DNA from: Amphibalanus amphitrite
Taxonomy: Eukaryota > Arthropoda > Thecostraca > Balanomorpha > Balanidae
Length of the DNA stretch: 64,000 nt
Direction of reading: 5' to 3'
NCBI RefSeq assembly: GCF_019059575.1
Contig: NW_024881789.1
Coordinates: 62,001-126,000, forward strand
Below are positions 11,626 through 22,903 of the stretch, one piece after another. The translations under genes and the position numbers were made by a program. The first letter of the stretch is position 1; every line of letters starts with the position of its first letter. The notes under the pieces are model-generated. The model did not search any database, was not told the DNA's origin, and saw only the letters and a program-made list of their open reading frames with translations.

Positions 11626-12426
11626 AAAAGACATCAGACAGTGGACAATGGACATCTGTAGCCGAAATACGTACCGTAAACCGGGGTGAGTTGATATGGA
11701 TTTTGAGGTTATTCTAGATTTCTTTAAAAGCCACATTCATTTACGGAATTCTTTTTGTGCCAGTTTCATGGCACATGCCTTGGGGAGGCAATCAGCAAAA
11801 ATGAATAAAAAGTGTATATATTAAGCCCCTTTTTTAAAACGCCAAAGTTCATATCAACTCACCCCCTGGGGGGTGGTGAGTTGATATGATTTTGGATTTT
11901 TCAAAATTTCTCGGCTAAAGAAGCTCAGAAGTGAGTTGATAAAATGCCAGTGTTTAAAGAAAAGGATGAGAGAACACATCCCGAAAGAAACCATCAGAAA
12001 AATGATAGTAGTTTGGCAGCAGACCTCACATTCATGAAAACGCAATCATGTCCAACACAGCGCTATCAAAATGGCTTGATTTTAGCAGCATCATTTTTTC
12101 GCTTTATGATACTTAGTTTTACTTAGAACATTCTGAACTTGGCTAGTCACGTGTCCTCAAGCCAACGGTATCAAAACTGGCAATATATTTTGGAATTACA
12201 AGTGTATTTTCTTGTAATTAAAACACATTGTCAGTTGCGGGTCAAGGTTGATATGCCTCTGACAGAGATAATGGATTGAAATGAAAGAAAACATATGCTT
12301 CTGAGCTTTTGTTGACTGGTAGTCAACAAAATATTTATGAAGTGAAGTGAAGCGAATCTAATTCAGACTGTATTCTATCAGGTGAAATAAGCGACATAAA
12401 ACAGAATTCGGCATCAAAAGCCAAAA

Positions 12427-13321
12427 TTAACCCTCGCACTTATATGCGGGCGAACGGACCACCTCGGCTTTTCGCACATAACTTGCGCAAAAAGCGGCCG
12501 ATCGCGACGATACTTTCAGTGCCTCTCGAGTTTATCAATTTTACACATGTTGTAAAGATTTCATGACCCTGACTCAAATGGTTTTTGACTTGTGACCTGA
12601 TTCTCGAGACCATGCTTGGCCGGAATAGCGATTTGGCGTAGTCGGCTCACATTATCCGCGCATTTCCAGTCTTTTTTTATTGTAACGTCCAAACATGTAA
12701 ATGATGTTGGTCCCATGCAGTATTTTGGGTGTCAACTGTCAAGGTCACCTGAAGGTCAGGTCAGGTCATTGACCTTTGGTGACCTCGGCTCACTTTTTGG
12801 AGTTTTACATGTTTCTAGGGTAGTTTTTTTTTCGGGCCGATGTCGAATTTAACATGCATTTGATCATTTACGAAGCAGTTTTAGTGCTTTCGTAACATGT
12901 TACGACACCGTCAGTGGTAGTTGACACTTGACACTCCCTATGGATAGCCGGCAGGACACCTACTGGTTGACCTGACCTGACCTGACCCGGCCTAAATATA
13001 CGAAGACATATGTGATCAGAATTAACATGACATTCGTGATCAGCAACAGCCAAAAAAATAATAAACTCGCTTTGCGAACTTCAAATAACCCCCTATTTTC
13101 CCGGACTTCTTGGTAATTGATCTGGCCTGGAAGGTTAACCAATGACCTAGGAACTTAAAGTTGGTTATCATCGGCTTCCTTGCGTCTCGGGCAACACGCT
13201 CATTTTTTCCGCGAAGCTCTAACTCCACCAGGGGCCAAACGACGATGAGATTCCAACGGACCCCCCCCCCCCCGCCCTATACGTTAAACGGTGGCAAAAC
13301 ACGAATACGGGCGAGGGCTAA
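12427..13321. mobile_element. Diverged TTAA MITE (family D)
   Basis: The left end is TTAA followed by CCCTCGCACTTATATGCGGG. The right end, inverted, begins CCCTCGCCCGTAT; its TTAA has decayed to CTAA. A run of C at 13260-13273 marks the remains of the G/C hairpin seen in related elements. TGACCT/AGGTCA motifs cluster at about 12735-12785 and 12965-12990. No coding capacity. Confidence 0.65.
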
Positions 13322-13606
13322 AACACCAGTCAATTTCTTTATATTGTTTGTTCCATTTCATTTTATCACTCATTCTCGGTTGGCAACTGCCAAACAGGAA
13401 AACTAATCAGTTTCACGAGATCAGAATTCCCGCGCTGTTAGCCATACAGAAACGACAGTTCTGTCATTTTCGAAACTACGAATAATAATAACAATTTTTT
13501 TTTAATCTGTATGTATATAGGTGTTAGGGAGCCATCTTGAGACTTGACAGGGAGTTGTACTGTGCCTTTTGCGTGTTAGGTATGTCCACAAAAAAAAAAC
13601 TTTGGG

Positions 13607-13957
13607 GTCACTGATGTTAGATGTCGGACCTTCGTCCCCGTCTTGATTTGAGATGTTAGTTTCACAACGTTTCGGCCAGTTACTTTCCGGCCGTCGTCAC
13701 TCGTCAGGTGTTCTTTGACCCTCAGAAGGACAGGACCTGGATGTTGGTGGCGTTGCGCCGTACGCGTCAAACCGTTCGAAAGCTCTTGTAGTCAGCGGGA
13801 ATCGAACTCGAGTTTCCCCCGGTGATGGTCCACGGTTCTAACCACTCCACTATCGAGGCGGATTTGAATATGGCCGGAGAAGTTACTGGCTGAAACGTTG
13901 TGAAACTAACATCTCAACTCCAGACGGGGACGAAATTCCGACAACTAACATCAGTGA
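13607..13957 (-). mobile_element. tRNA-derived SINE-like element with inverted flanking arms
   Basis: Read on the minus strand, about 13789-13863 resembles a tRNA: box A-like TAGTGGAGTGGTTAG and box B-like AGTTCGATTCC. The anticodon stem-loop is not canonical, so it is not a working tRNA. Arms of about 86 bp on each side (13607-13692 and 13871-13957) are inverted copies of each other with a few mismatches and share GAAACTAACATCTCAA. Confidence 0.65.
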
Positions 13958-14557
13958 TACTAACAGGCCTCGTCTCAAGCATTCAGAAGAAAAAAACTAA
14001 AGCTTTTGGGGGTTGATGGAATGATGTGGGGAAATAAAAGGAAAAGAGTTGGTCTAATTGACATTGTCTTACCTGCAGACCCATATTTCATGCTAATTTG
14101 CATGCATACCAGCCTGGTATCAGCTTTTATCATGCATATCAACTCACCACTTGATGGCATATCAACTCACCACCTGCCACTTTTCTTAAAATTATAAAAA
14201 AGCGTTGTTATAGGTGAAACCCAAAACTACCTGGGATCAACAGTAAATTGATGGTAGTTTCTTTCCCAGTGCATGTTGTTCCATGAATATCAACCGTCTT
14301 TGCTGTAGGGTGGGGACTTTTCCTTAGTTTCAAAATCAGAAGAAAAAAAGGACTTTGAAAAAAGTAATGTGTTAAGAAGGCACTGCACCACATGCATGCC
14401 TTTCTCAGCTATATGCATCACTTATTGGTCGCTTCACTTCACAGAAAAATAAAACTAAAAATTGGTTTACAAATGGATGAGCAGCACACATTTTAACATT
14501 TTTCGAGCAATTTATATCAACTCACCACCCCATATCAACTCACCCCGGTTTACGGTA

Positions 14558-15583
14558 TCGCAAATATATCTGATGAAAGAGCTCAAAAAATATCATCCAC
14601 TATCCAGGCTTTCAAACGGCACTTGAGCATCGATAAACTGGCACCTGGCAAATGCAGGGGTTTTCTAGCAGCCTCCCAAAACGTTAAAATGTCAGGCACC
14701 GTAGCTCGTAATATGACGCTTGAATTAATCGTTACACACATGAGCTCATTCTACTGTCCACAAACTTCCCTCAGTAGCTCACTACTCCTTGGCTTAAAAA
14801 AAAAATAGCACAATTTTTTTGGATAATACATGTATCCCGTCCATTGATCAAAATGATCCATTCGAATCCAGAATGAATAACGTAACCTACAGAAAATCGA
14901 ATACAGTTATCATACCTACAGAAAATCGAATTTCACAACATGAAATACCTCATGCCAACAAACAACCCACTTAAACTTATCCTAATGTTTCTTTCCTGTG
15001 TCACCGTGACGTTGCTATGATCATGAATCCACTGCGTGCTGGTCGTCTGAGAGCATCGTTCGACCGTCACAACACTGGGATTTACAGGTGTGGCCCTATC
15101 GGTCGGCGCTCGACAGCTGCGGTGGCGAGCTCTGCGGGTGTGGTGGTGGGCCTGACCCGGGTACAGCCACACCAAGGTCGGCCACCATCGCACCATGGAC
15201 GGTCACGTGACCGTGTTTATGACGCACTCTCAGTGATCGGCACATGACCGCTTGCCGGCCAGGGGCGAGACAATCGCAGTTGTTTCAACAAGCGTGAGAT
15301 TGGGTCATGAGGTAATAACAAAACAGCTAACATAGACAAAACATACAAGTCAAGCAAACCAGTAAAAAAGCATTCACATATGTCCCTTTGTTAACATCTT
15401 TCAAAATTATGTAAGCCATTATTGATAGTTTATCTCACTGAACAGGCATATTGACTGAAAACGTATATTGGCTGAATCTTGCATAATAAGCACAGTCAAA
15501 TTTATATAGACAATTGGGCTCAAACTTCAAAGTGACATAGACAACCAAATTGTTTCTTGAATTTCAATAAGGGTTACCGCAGA
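14558..15583. other. Intergenic spacer, nothing recognised
   Basis: AT-rich sequence with a short GC-rich stretch at 15010-15250. No exon with family resemblance, repeat or RNA gene was seen. Confidence 0.4.
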
Positions 15584-16053
15584 TTAAAGGGACCCTCCCG
15601 GCTCCCACCTTCAAAAAAGTTTATGAATTGGCATGAAAGTGATGTCGCTCGGTTCAGAAAGAGCGAAAACGAATATCTACCAAATTTCACCGAAAAATAT
15701 TCACCGGTTTTCAATATATTAGACTTTTACTTTTGTTTACTTTTTTGGGATCTCCGCTGTTTCTAGCGACTTTATTTTAGAAGTGCGGCGTTTGCGGCAG
15801 ATGTTGCGCGCAAATAGCATATACCACCGCGTGCTACAAAACGTTTTAGTCAAACATTTAAAAATCGTTAGATATCTGCGCTGACGTCACACATTCAGAG
15901 GGGTATTCCTAAGCATTAGCGCCTCTGAATCAAAATGCTGCAATTTTGAAATTCAATATTTCCGATTTATGGCATTTCTCGATGTTGTGAGTGCCGAAAC
16001 CGGTAAGTGTGAGCCAGGGACCCCATTTTGACTATCTCAACTCAAATCTAATG

Positions 16054-17287
16054 TTAACCCGCGCCCCGTTGGGCTCTGCCGAGCAACGCGCCCCGTTGGG
16101 GGGGGGGGGCATTTTGCCCCCCCCCCTAAGATCTCGAGAACCACGCAACATAGCGACAAGCAGTAAACGGCGTTGGATAGCCCCAACGGGGAACTACCTT
16201 GTGACCCAATTTTATTGACCTAGGTCAAACCGATGACGTCACAGGTCAGGTCAAAGGTCCAATTTTCACCGTTTACAGGCATTTCAAGAAATGCGTTGTA
16301 AAATCGAGTAAAATGCATTTCATTGAAAATCGTCGATGGGGAAATGTTCTTCAAACACATATTTTGCTATTTGAGGTCACTGATACCAGGTCAGGTCACA
16401 GAGGTCAGGTCACGGGGGGTCAAAATATGAAAGTGTCGTGTGATACATGTTTTATGGTCCATTTTACATGACAAATGCGATTATATGGGTCAGGCAGCCT
16501 TTGGGGCCAGCTTAGGTCACGTTTTGGTCAAGGTCAGGTCAAGGTCAGGTCAAGGTCAGGTCAAGGTCAGGTCAAATTAGGTCAAATTTCAAAGTTAATG
16601 TTTTTGCATAAAATGGGTATCGAATCGATGCAGCTCGTCACGGGGAGTTCAATGGTCGTCTTTGTTTTGCCGTACGTGGTCTAGAATCGCTATAAATTGA
16701 GTTAAAAAAATTTGACGTCATCATTTTTGAACAGTTTTTTCGCTATAACTTGGCCAAAAAACGAGATATCGATCTGAAATTTGGTATGTATATAGAAGAG
16801 CGCTGGGGCTATCACACATATTCCGTTTTTTTTTTTCGCAATTCGGAAAAAATTTGGATTTTTTAAAAGTTTTTCTAAACAAAATCAATTTTTCTATTTT
16901 TTTTGTCAAAAACAAAATTTTTTTGATTTTTTTTTGGTCAAAAACAAAAATTTTGAAAATCGGAGATAGCAGTTTTGTAGCGCCGCTTTTTGTCTACTAG
17001 ACCATATAAAGAACTTTGAAATTGCTTGATAACTGTAGATTTGGTGAGCGTTTCAAGATTGCATGTTTTTTGCTCATTTTTGCTCGAACATGACCTCAGT
17101 TTGACCTCAATAACTGCTGACCCTAGGTGACCTAAGACTTGAAATTTGGTGTGAAGGTGTCAAATTGATGCCCGGGAAGGTACTGAAAATTTGGCGGCGC
17201 TGCGCGCCGCCGTTTTCTTGCTATTCAGGAAAAACCACAGGGGGGGGGGGGGGCCAAAATGCCCCCCCCCAACGGGGCGAGGGTTAA
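16054..17287. mobile_element. TTAA MITE (family C, CGTTGG ends) nested in another MITE
   Basis: TTAA at 16054-16057 and 17284-17287. The inverted right end reads CCCTCGCCCCGTTGG and then a long G-tract/C-tract hairpin with loop CATTTTG; the left end has the same modules with a spacer of about 25 bases between two CCCCGTTGG copies. The interior holds a dense AGGTCA array (16225-16585). No transposase frame. Confidence 0.9.
16225..16585 (+). repeat. AGGTCA (nuclear-receptor half-site) array in a MITE
   Basis: At least fifteen AGGTCA hexamers occur, mostly on the plus strand, many separated by 0-2 bases as in AGGTCAGGTCA or AAGGTCAGGTCA. AGGTCA is the core half-site bound by nuclear hormone receptors. 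Whether any are bound in the animal is not known. Confidence 0.8.
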
Positions 17288-17306
17288 GGTGGGAGGGTCC
17301 CTTTAA

Positions 17307-17806
17307 GTCGGTTAAATGATCTCACCAATCTTACTCTAAACGTGAAATAGGTAATCGCTACTTACCTAACTCCGAAAACATAAAATCCCATTTCGAGCAC
17401 TTGTAGTCTTGGAATCATGTTCCTAATGCAAGGCTCGATAGGTATATGAATTTTTTCCTTTTGAATCTTGCATAGAGCCGTGCGCGATATTTCAAAGATG
17501 CTCTGAAGTCATCGGAGTGTTTCGTCGAGCACTACTGACTCAATTGAGCTAGCGAGTGAAATAAAAAAGGATGCCAATCGAAAGATACGGAACATGGCAT
17601 CAGACCCTCCCATGCAAACATAAATACTGACTTGACTGGCGAAGACCTTAGGTCAATAACCAAATTAACCTTTCCCAAACAAAAGGTATGTCACTCAACG
17701 CGGCTGTCATGTCAAACGTACCTAATGGTAGAGGAGAGTGATCTAAATTGGCCGTTTGGGTTAATTGACCGCCCAAATGTAAATTGACCAGTGCAATAAC
17801 TGACAC
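17307..17806. other. Short spacer between two MITEs
   Basis: Five hundred bases of AT-rich sequence with no recognisable gene or repeat. Confidence 0.4.
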
Positions 17807-18836
17807 TTAACCCTCGCCCTGGCAGGGCATTTTTCATAACACGGCCTGGCAGGGGGGGTCGATGCGACCCCCCTCGCGATTGGCTCCTATGGCATCTAGA
17901 AACACCAAATTTGGTAGGTAGGTGGGCCCCCTGGAGTTCTCGCCCCTGTGCAAATTTGGTTGCTCTAAGTCAATATTTAGGGGGATTTGGGGGGGTATAA
18001 ATGTCAAAATTTCGCTAAAAACAGGTCAAAAGTTTTTCGCCTATAACTTTTAATCTAATTAAGATAGAGCAAAAAAGCACCAGTGAACTCAGCACGTCAA
18101 GGCGCGTCGAATGATGTACTTTCAAGCTTGCTTAAGTGTACTTAAAGTTTTTCTTTATTTTTAAGTATACTTTAATTAATTAATTAAGTTCAAGTTAACC
18201 AAATTGCATCATATTGCATATCATTCGATTCGGCTGATCACCAGGAACACAATGACACCATTGTTTAAGCTCTAGCGTCATTATGTGCCAAGTTATTGGC
18301 AAAAACGTCATTTGACCTCAGTTGACCTCATTTGACCTGACCCATGGATAACTACACCAAACAAAGAAGCACCAAGTGACCTGCTGTTAAATACTGTGGT
18401 TTTAAAGCACAAAAGTGATAGAACGAAGCGGATATCTCCAGTATTTTCCGAATTTAGTATTTTCCCATAGGCTTAACATTACGACGTAATGACCTCTAAC
18501 TGACCTCAGGTCAGTGACCTCAAAAAACCCAAACTATATGCTATACAACTCGGTGAACTTTGCACATCCTGAACGTTTGAAGGAAATCAGTCAAAAACTG
18601 TGAGTTGGACAGCTGCAAAAAGAAAATTGAAATTTGACCATGACCTTGTACCTACCGGTTTTTCTGACCTGGTGACCTGACCCAAGGTCACCTGGACCTG
18701 AAATTTTCCGGTAATGTGTAAAAAGGTTGCCCCATAGGCTGTGCGAAATTTGGCCGTCGCCCGCCGTTTTTACGCTATCTTCGAAAAACCTTAGGGGGGG
18801 GGGTCGCATCGACCCCCCTGCCAGGGCGAGGGTTAA
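17807..18836. mobile_element. TTAA MITE (family B, TGGCAGG ends)
   Basis: TTAA at 17807-17810 and 18833-18836. Tips are CCCTCGCCCTGGCAGGG and its inverse, with a G/C hairpin whose loop is TCGATGCGA. The left end has two copies of TGGCAGG separated by about 24 bases; the right end has one. TGACCT motifs cluster at 18310-18345, 18490-18525 and 18640-18700. A second copy lies at 25381-27784. Confidence 0.9.
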
Positions 18837-19357
18837 GTTTAAAAAAAGAATCGAGCTCTAAGCTGCTGACAACAATACTAAACGGTTCGGTTGTTTGAAT
18901 TGCGTAGTGAAGAATGAAATTTTGTATCATCGTTCTGGCAAATAACGCTTTAGGACCTGAACACCGTTGATCATATTACCTGATAAGCGAGCACACTGGT
19001 GCGAGTAACAAGGGGTTTAATTTCCACATTGAGAAAACTTCACATGACTAGCTAAAGGGCCAACCACATCACCGTAAATGCATGCCGAGCAGCGGGGTGC
19101 CGCAACTTTCGGGGTAGGTATATGCAAAGCTGTTCAATAATCAACCTCCCGTATCAGCTATGGCCTATGCATCATTTCGCCACATTTCCATCCAGGTAGT
19201 GACGTCACAGCCAACATCCCCATGCACTGATTCAGCCGAACTGCAAGTCAAAAGCGACTATGCGCGTGACTGGTAGGTTGGCAGATCTTACGAGGCGACG
19301 CAGCTGGGATTTCCCACGCGCGGCGGAGTCTCACGTCGTCCCGCCGACGTCCGCTGG
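18837..19357. other. Upstream region of the LGBP-type gene
   Basis: No gene or repeat is visible. It ends at a TATA box and probably holds the promoter-proximal control elements of the downstream gene. Confidence 0.35.
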
Positions 19358-19442
19358 TATATAACCGGAGGGGGCGTCTGCCAACATTCGACAGTCGTGG
19401 TCCGATAGAGGAGGGTTTTGCTCCGTCTCAACAGGACACCTC
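19358..19442 (+). promoter_or_regulatory. TATA box and non-coding first exon of the LGBP-type gene
   Basis: TATATAA at 19358-19364 is followed about 30 bases later by ACAGTCG (about 19391), close to the arthropod initiator. A donor-like CAGGTGAGA at 19440-19448 would end a short 5'UTR exon. The next acceptor, TTCGGCAG at 19773-19780, lies nine bases before the start ATG. Confidence 0.6.
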
Positions 19443-19789
19443 AGGTGAGACATGGCGCTAGAATAATGTAGCAGATGATTCCATTCGTGTGGGCCACATA
19501 ATGTACAAAGACTTATACAGAAAAAGTCAATGTCCAGAAGTACTGCATCTAATGATGGAGCGGAGCAACGGGTAGGTCTGTGGCCGTTCATTGATTCACA
19601 ATAATACATGTTGTGTCAAGCGCGAGTCCTTTAGAAGCAAGAAACTCAATGGGAACCTTTATTTTCGATTCATTTATAGGTAAGCAAAGTCCCTGACCTG
19701 TCCCGGCGTGCTGCCTATTCGCCGTTATATCCCGGTGTGTTCTATCTCTCCGTTCATGTATGTCCCGCCGTGTTCGGCAGCCCTGCGCG

Positions 19790-22484
19790 ATGTTGCCCCT
19801 GCTGCTGGCGTCGCTGGCGGCCGCCGTGGCCGCCGGGCCGGTCTCCGACCAGCTCAGTGTCACCACCTACAACGAGGGCAAGACGGCCCTCTCCGGAGAG
19901 GTCATCTTCGAGGACAACTTTGACGAGCTCGACATGGTCACCTGGCAGCACGAGCTCACACTCTGGGGCGGCGGCGTAAGTGACTCTTCATCCGGAAATG
20001 ACAAACGAAGGCATTGCTGTCTATTGCCTGTATGTAAAGCACCGATCAATCGTCAAAAGTCATGGCTTGTTTCACTGGCACATGTGAAGCATATGCCACG
20101 TGTCAAAAGCTACAGTCTGAAATTAAAGAGGTCTTTCATCACAAACAAGTTTTTGTAGTGATCTGATAACTTGTATTATTCTATAGGAATTCGCATTACC
20201 TACTTCATTTAAATGAGCTACAAGTAACCAATACCTATTCAGATGTGAAACTTATTCACTAACCGGCATTTCCCCTCTGTTCACCGCAGAACTGGGAGTT
20301 TGAGGGCTACAACAACAACCGCACCAACAGCTTCATCCGCGACGGCGTGCTCTTCATCAAGCCGACGCTGACTGCCGAGCGGTTCGGCGAGGAGTTCCTC
20401 TACTCGGGCACCCTGGACATGAATGGCGGCGCGCCCTATGACCAGTGAGTACACCGCGGCACATGTATCATACTTGATCCAAACGGAGGTTAATAATGTC
20501 CCTCTCTGGTGTCCTGGTGTGCCAGTCGGTCAGTTTTTTTCAACCAGTCTTGCCAGTCTTTGCACTGATTACCGGCTCTGTCGTCCCCCAGGTGCACGTG
20601 CGCCCTGAGCTACGGCTGCAGCCGCACCGGCAGCGCGGACAACATCATCAACCCGATCATGTCGGCTGCGGTGCGCACGCCACTGTCCTTCAGCTTCACC
20701 TACGGCACGGTCGAGGTCCGCGCCAAGATGCCGGCTGGAGACTGGATCTGGCCCGGTGAGTCGGGAGCGATGAACCTCAGCACCGCAGTCGGGATAATGA
20801 TATATTGTGACGGGATAGTGTGAATTATACACTACTTACCTACTTGGTTACAGGCGACAGCCTTTCACGCTAGATTATTCACTTTCATGCCCATTTACGA
20901 GTGTTCGTAAGCAACTAAGCGCTGCAAAACTAATCTCCGTGATTATTCACCAAACTGTCTAACTGAAGTCGTATGGTCCACATGAATTTCGCACACTTTT
21001 GATTTCGACAATCCTAAGGTGGGTCCCCGAGTTCCAGGCTCCGACACCCCTCCCAAGAGGAGCTATCCAAACGATTCACGGTATTCTGACCGTGGGCTGC
21101 AGCCATCTGGATGATGCCCGTCCGCGAGGCCTACGGCAACTGGCCTACCTCCGGTGAGATCGACATCGTCGAGAGCCGCGGCAACAAGGACCTCAGCTGC
21201 GGCGACGGACCCCAGATCGGTGAGTGGCCGGTTCGGATCGATGCGGTCCGTATTTCTCTCAAACTAACCTAAGAGGCACAACCATCAAAACGAAACTACG
21301 ATAAGGTAACTGGGAAAACTAAAAAGAGGGCAAACTATTTTGGCGATGACTACACCTTAATACGCTCAAGGATATAGTATCCATAGTAAAATATTCCTAC
21401 TCGAGAGCCAGCATCACCACCAAATTAAAGTAATTTACTAAATGTACCACAGCTTCAATAGCTTATGCGCCAATCGATAGTCGTCACAAGAAAAACCAGC
21501 CACCACTGTTCACCGTCTGTGTCTCCGTATTGAACCGTCCCGTCGGGTGATCGATCATTCACGCTGTGTGTTACAGGCACCCAGCAGGTTGCCTCCACGA
21601 TGCACTGGGGCGCCGACTTTCCGTCCAACCAGTGGCCGCTCACCCACTACGAGCTCAACGACGAGGCCGGCTTCGACACCGACTTCCACATCTACAAGGT
21701 CGTCTGGACGCCCGGTACGTCACCCTGTGTGGGGATGTGCGAGATCGTTACAAAGTCCTCTGGCTGATGGTGCTGACTTTGTGATATTCGGCTCTCACGG
21801 GCCTTGTGACATCAGCAATCGACTGTTTTAATGACACCCGTCTTGACTTGTCATACACGGTGCATGGTTTCGTTCACATAAGCGTTCGGCTTGAATGAAT
21901 CATTTGTACTTTTCCATTGCATATTACCTCATTAATATCACACTCCTAACTTTTGGTGCCCGTTTCAGACGGTCTGACTTTCTCCGTCGATGACAACGAG
22001 ATCGGCACGGCCGCCCCGCCCGAGGGAGGCTTCTGGGAGATGGGAGGTTTCGACCAGGACACCTGGAGGAACAACCCCTGGGCCGGACGCTCCAAGATGG
22101 CACCGTTCGACCAGCCGGTACGACATAATAAACTTTTACAGTGGACTGACGTGAACTAACAATGCTAATAATCTATGAGGAGGCTGATGAACACCTACCT
22201 TCGACAAATAACGATCACTGTATTGTAAGACGATACATATCTGTGCTAGCCTGACTACTTCTCTTTCTGCCGCGCAGTTCTACATCAAGTTCAACGTCGC
22301 CGTCGGAGGCACGGGCGGCTTCATTCCCGATGGATGCACCAATGGCAACGGCGCCAAGCCGTGGTCCAACACGTCGCCCCACGCGCCCAAGGAGTTCTGG
22401 GAGGGCCGCGACCAGTGGCTGCCCACCTGGAACGGCGACGACACCGCCATGCAGATCGACTATGTCCGCGTTACCGCTCTGTGA
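19790..22484 (+). CDS. LGBP: GH16 beta-1,3-glucanase / lipopolysaccharide- and beta-1,3-glucan-binding protein
   Basis: Seven coding exons join in phase: 19790-19975, 20290-20444, 20592-20755, 21103-21219, 21577-21714, 21969-22117 and 22278-22484, giving 371 residues, normal for crustacean LGBP. The protein starts with a signal peptide (leucine/alanine-rich, residues 1-16). The GH16 core includes WQHELTLWGGG, NWEFEGYNNN, GDWIWPAIWMMP, the active-site GEIDIVES (E187, D189, E192) and the C-terminal MQIDYVRV. All three catalytic acidic residues are kept, so it may cleave beta-1,3-glucan rather than only bind it. It is likely secreted, in digestion or in prophenoloxidase-type immunity. The start at 19790 is preferred over the in-frame ATG at 19760 because an acceptor lies at 19779-19780. 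Glucanase versus pattern-recognition role cannot be settled here. Confidence 0.93.
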
Positions 22485-22897
22485 GCGCAGCACAGTAGCA
22501 CCCCAGTGACATCATCAAGGGAACTACCATCGTTCGTTGTGATGTAACAGGTTAGGAGCCATGCGATAATAACACACAGAGAAACCCAATGGAGAACGAT
22601 GTTTGGCGCCGACGTTCAGCGATGCGTTCAAGTACGTATAGATCGGTTTTGTTAGCGCTGAAGATTTGATAAGGGTTCAAAGATCCCGTTTGTGGGTGAG
22701 TGATACCACAGGATATTCTTGTCTGATCCGACAGCTCTTGTATTTTTTTTTTGCGGTCAGTATCAGTGGCATCACTTTACGTCGTGCTCTCGCAGCAGGG
22801 TAAGGATGGAGGAAGAAACCCGTGAGAATACGACTAAGCTGCGTTAGTTACGAGCTTAAATAATTATTTATTTATTTTTGTACAAATGTGCAAGCCA

Positions 22898-22903
22898 AAT
22901 AAA
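22898..22903 (+). terminator. AATAAA poly(A) signal of the LGBP-type gene
   Basis: AATAAA lies about 410 bases after the stop codon, followed by GT-rich sequence, a normal arrangement for cleavage and polyadenylation. Confidence 0.6.

Larger units (their letters stand above)
11672..14557. mobile_element. TIR transposon, about 2.9 kb, with GGTGAGTTGATATG subterminal repeats
   Basis: The ends CCGTAAACCGGGGTGAG (from 11674) and its inverse (to 14555) form a perfect TIR of about 26 bp, flanked by TA on each side. The motif GGTGAGTTGATATG recurs inside near both ends and in both orientations: about 11849-11892, 14129-14177 and 14513-14540. No transposase is recognisable. The element contains a TTAA MITE (12427-13321) and a tRNA-derived foldback SINE (about 13607-13957). 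I cannot place it in a superfamily from the ends alone. Confidence 0.75.
15584..17306. mobile_element. TTAA MITE with AGGGAC ends (family 2), interrupted by a second MITE
   Basis: TTAA at 15584-15587 and 17303-17306 flanks ends AGGGACCCTCCC and their inverse. A relative without the inner insertion lies at 53594-54098 in the opposite orientation and shares the tip and a subterminal GACTATCTCAACTCAAAT-like stretch. The inner element 16054-17287 entered a TTAA just inside the right tip. Confidence 0.85.

Noticed and set aside
13789-13863. A possible tRNA gene on the minus strand
   Set aside because: Boxes A and B are present but the anticodon stem-loop is not canonical and the stretch is embedded in inverted repeat arms, so a SINE-like element is the better reading.
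19760-19789. The upstream in-frame ATG as the start of the LGBP-type protein
   Set aside because: An acceptor at 19779-19780 would remove it from the mRNA, and the ATG at 19790 directly starts a good signal peptide.
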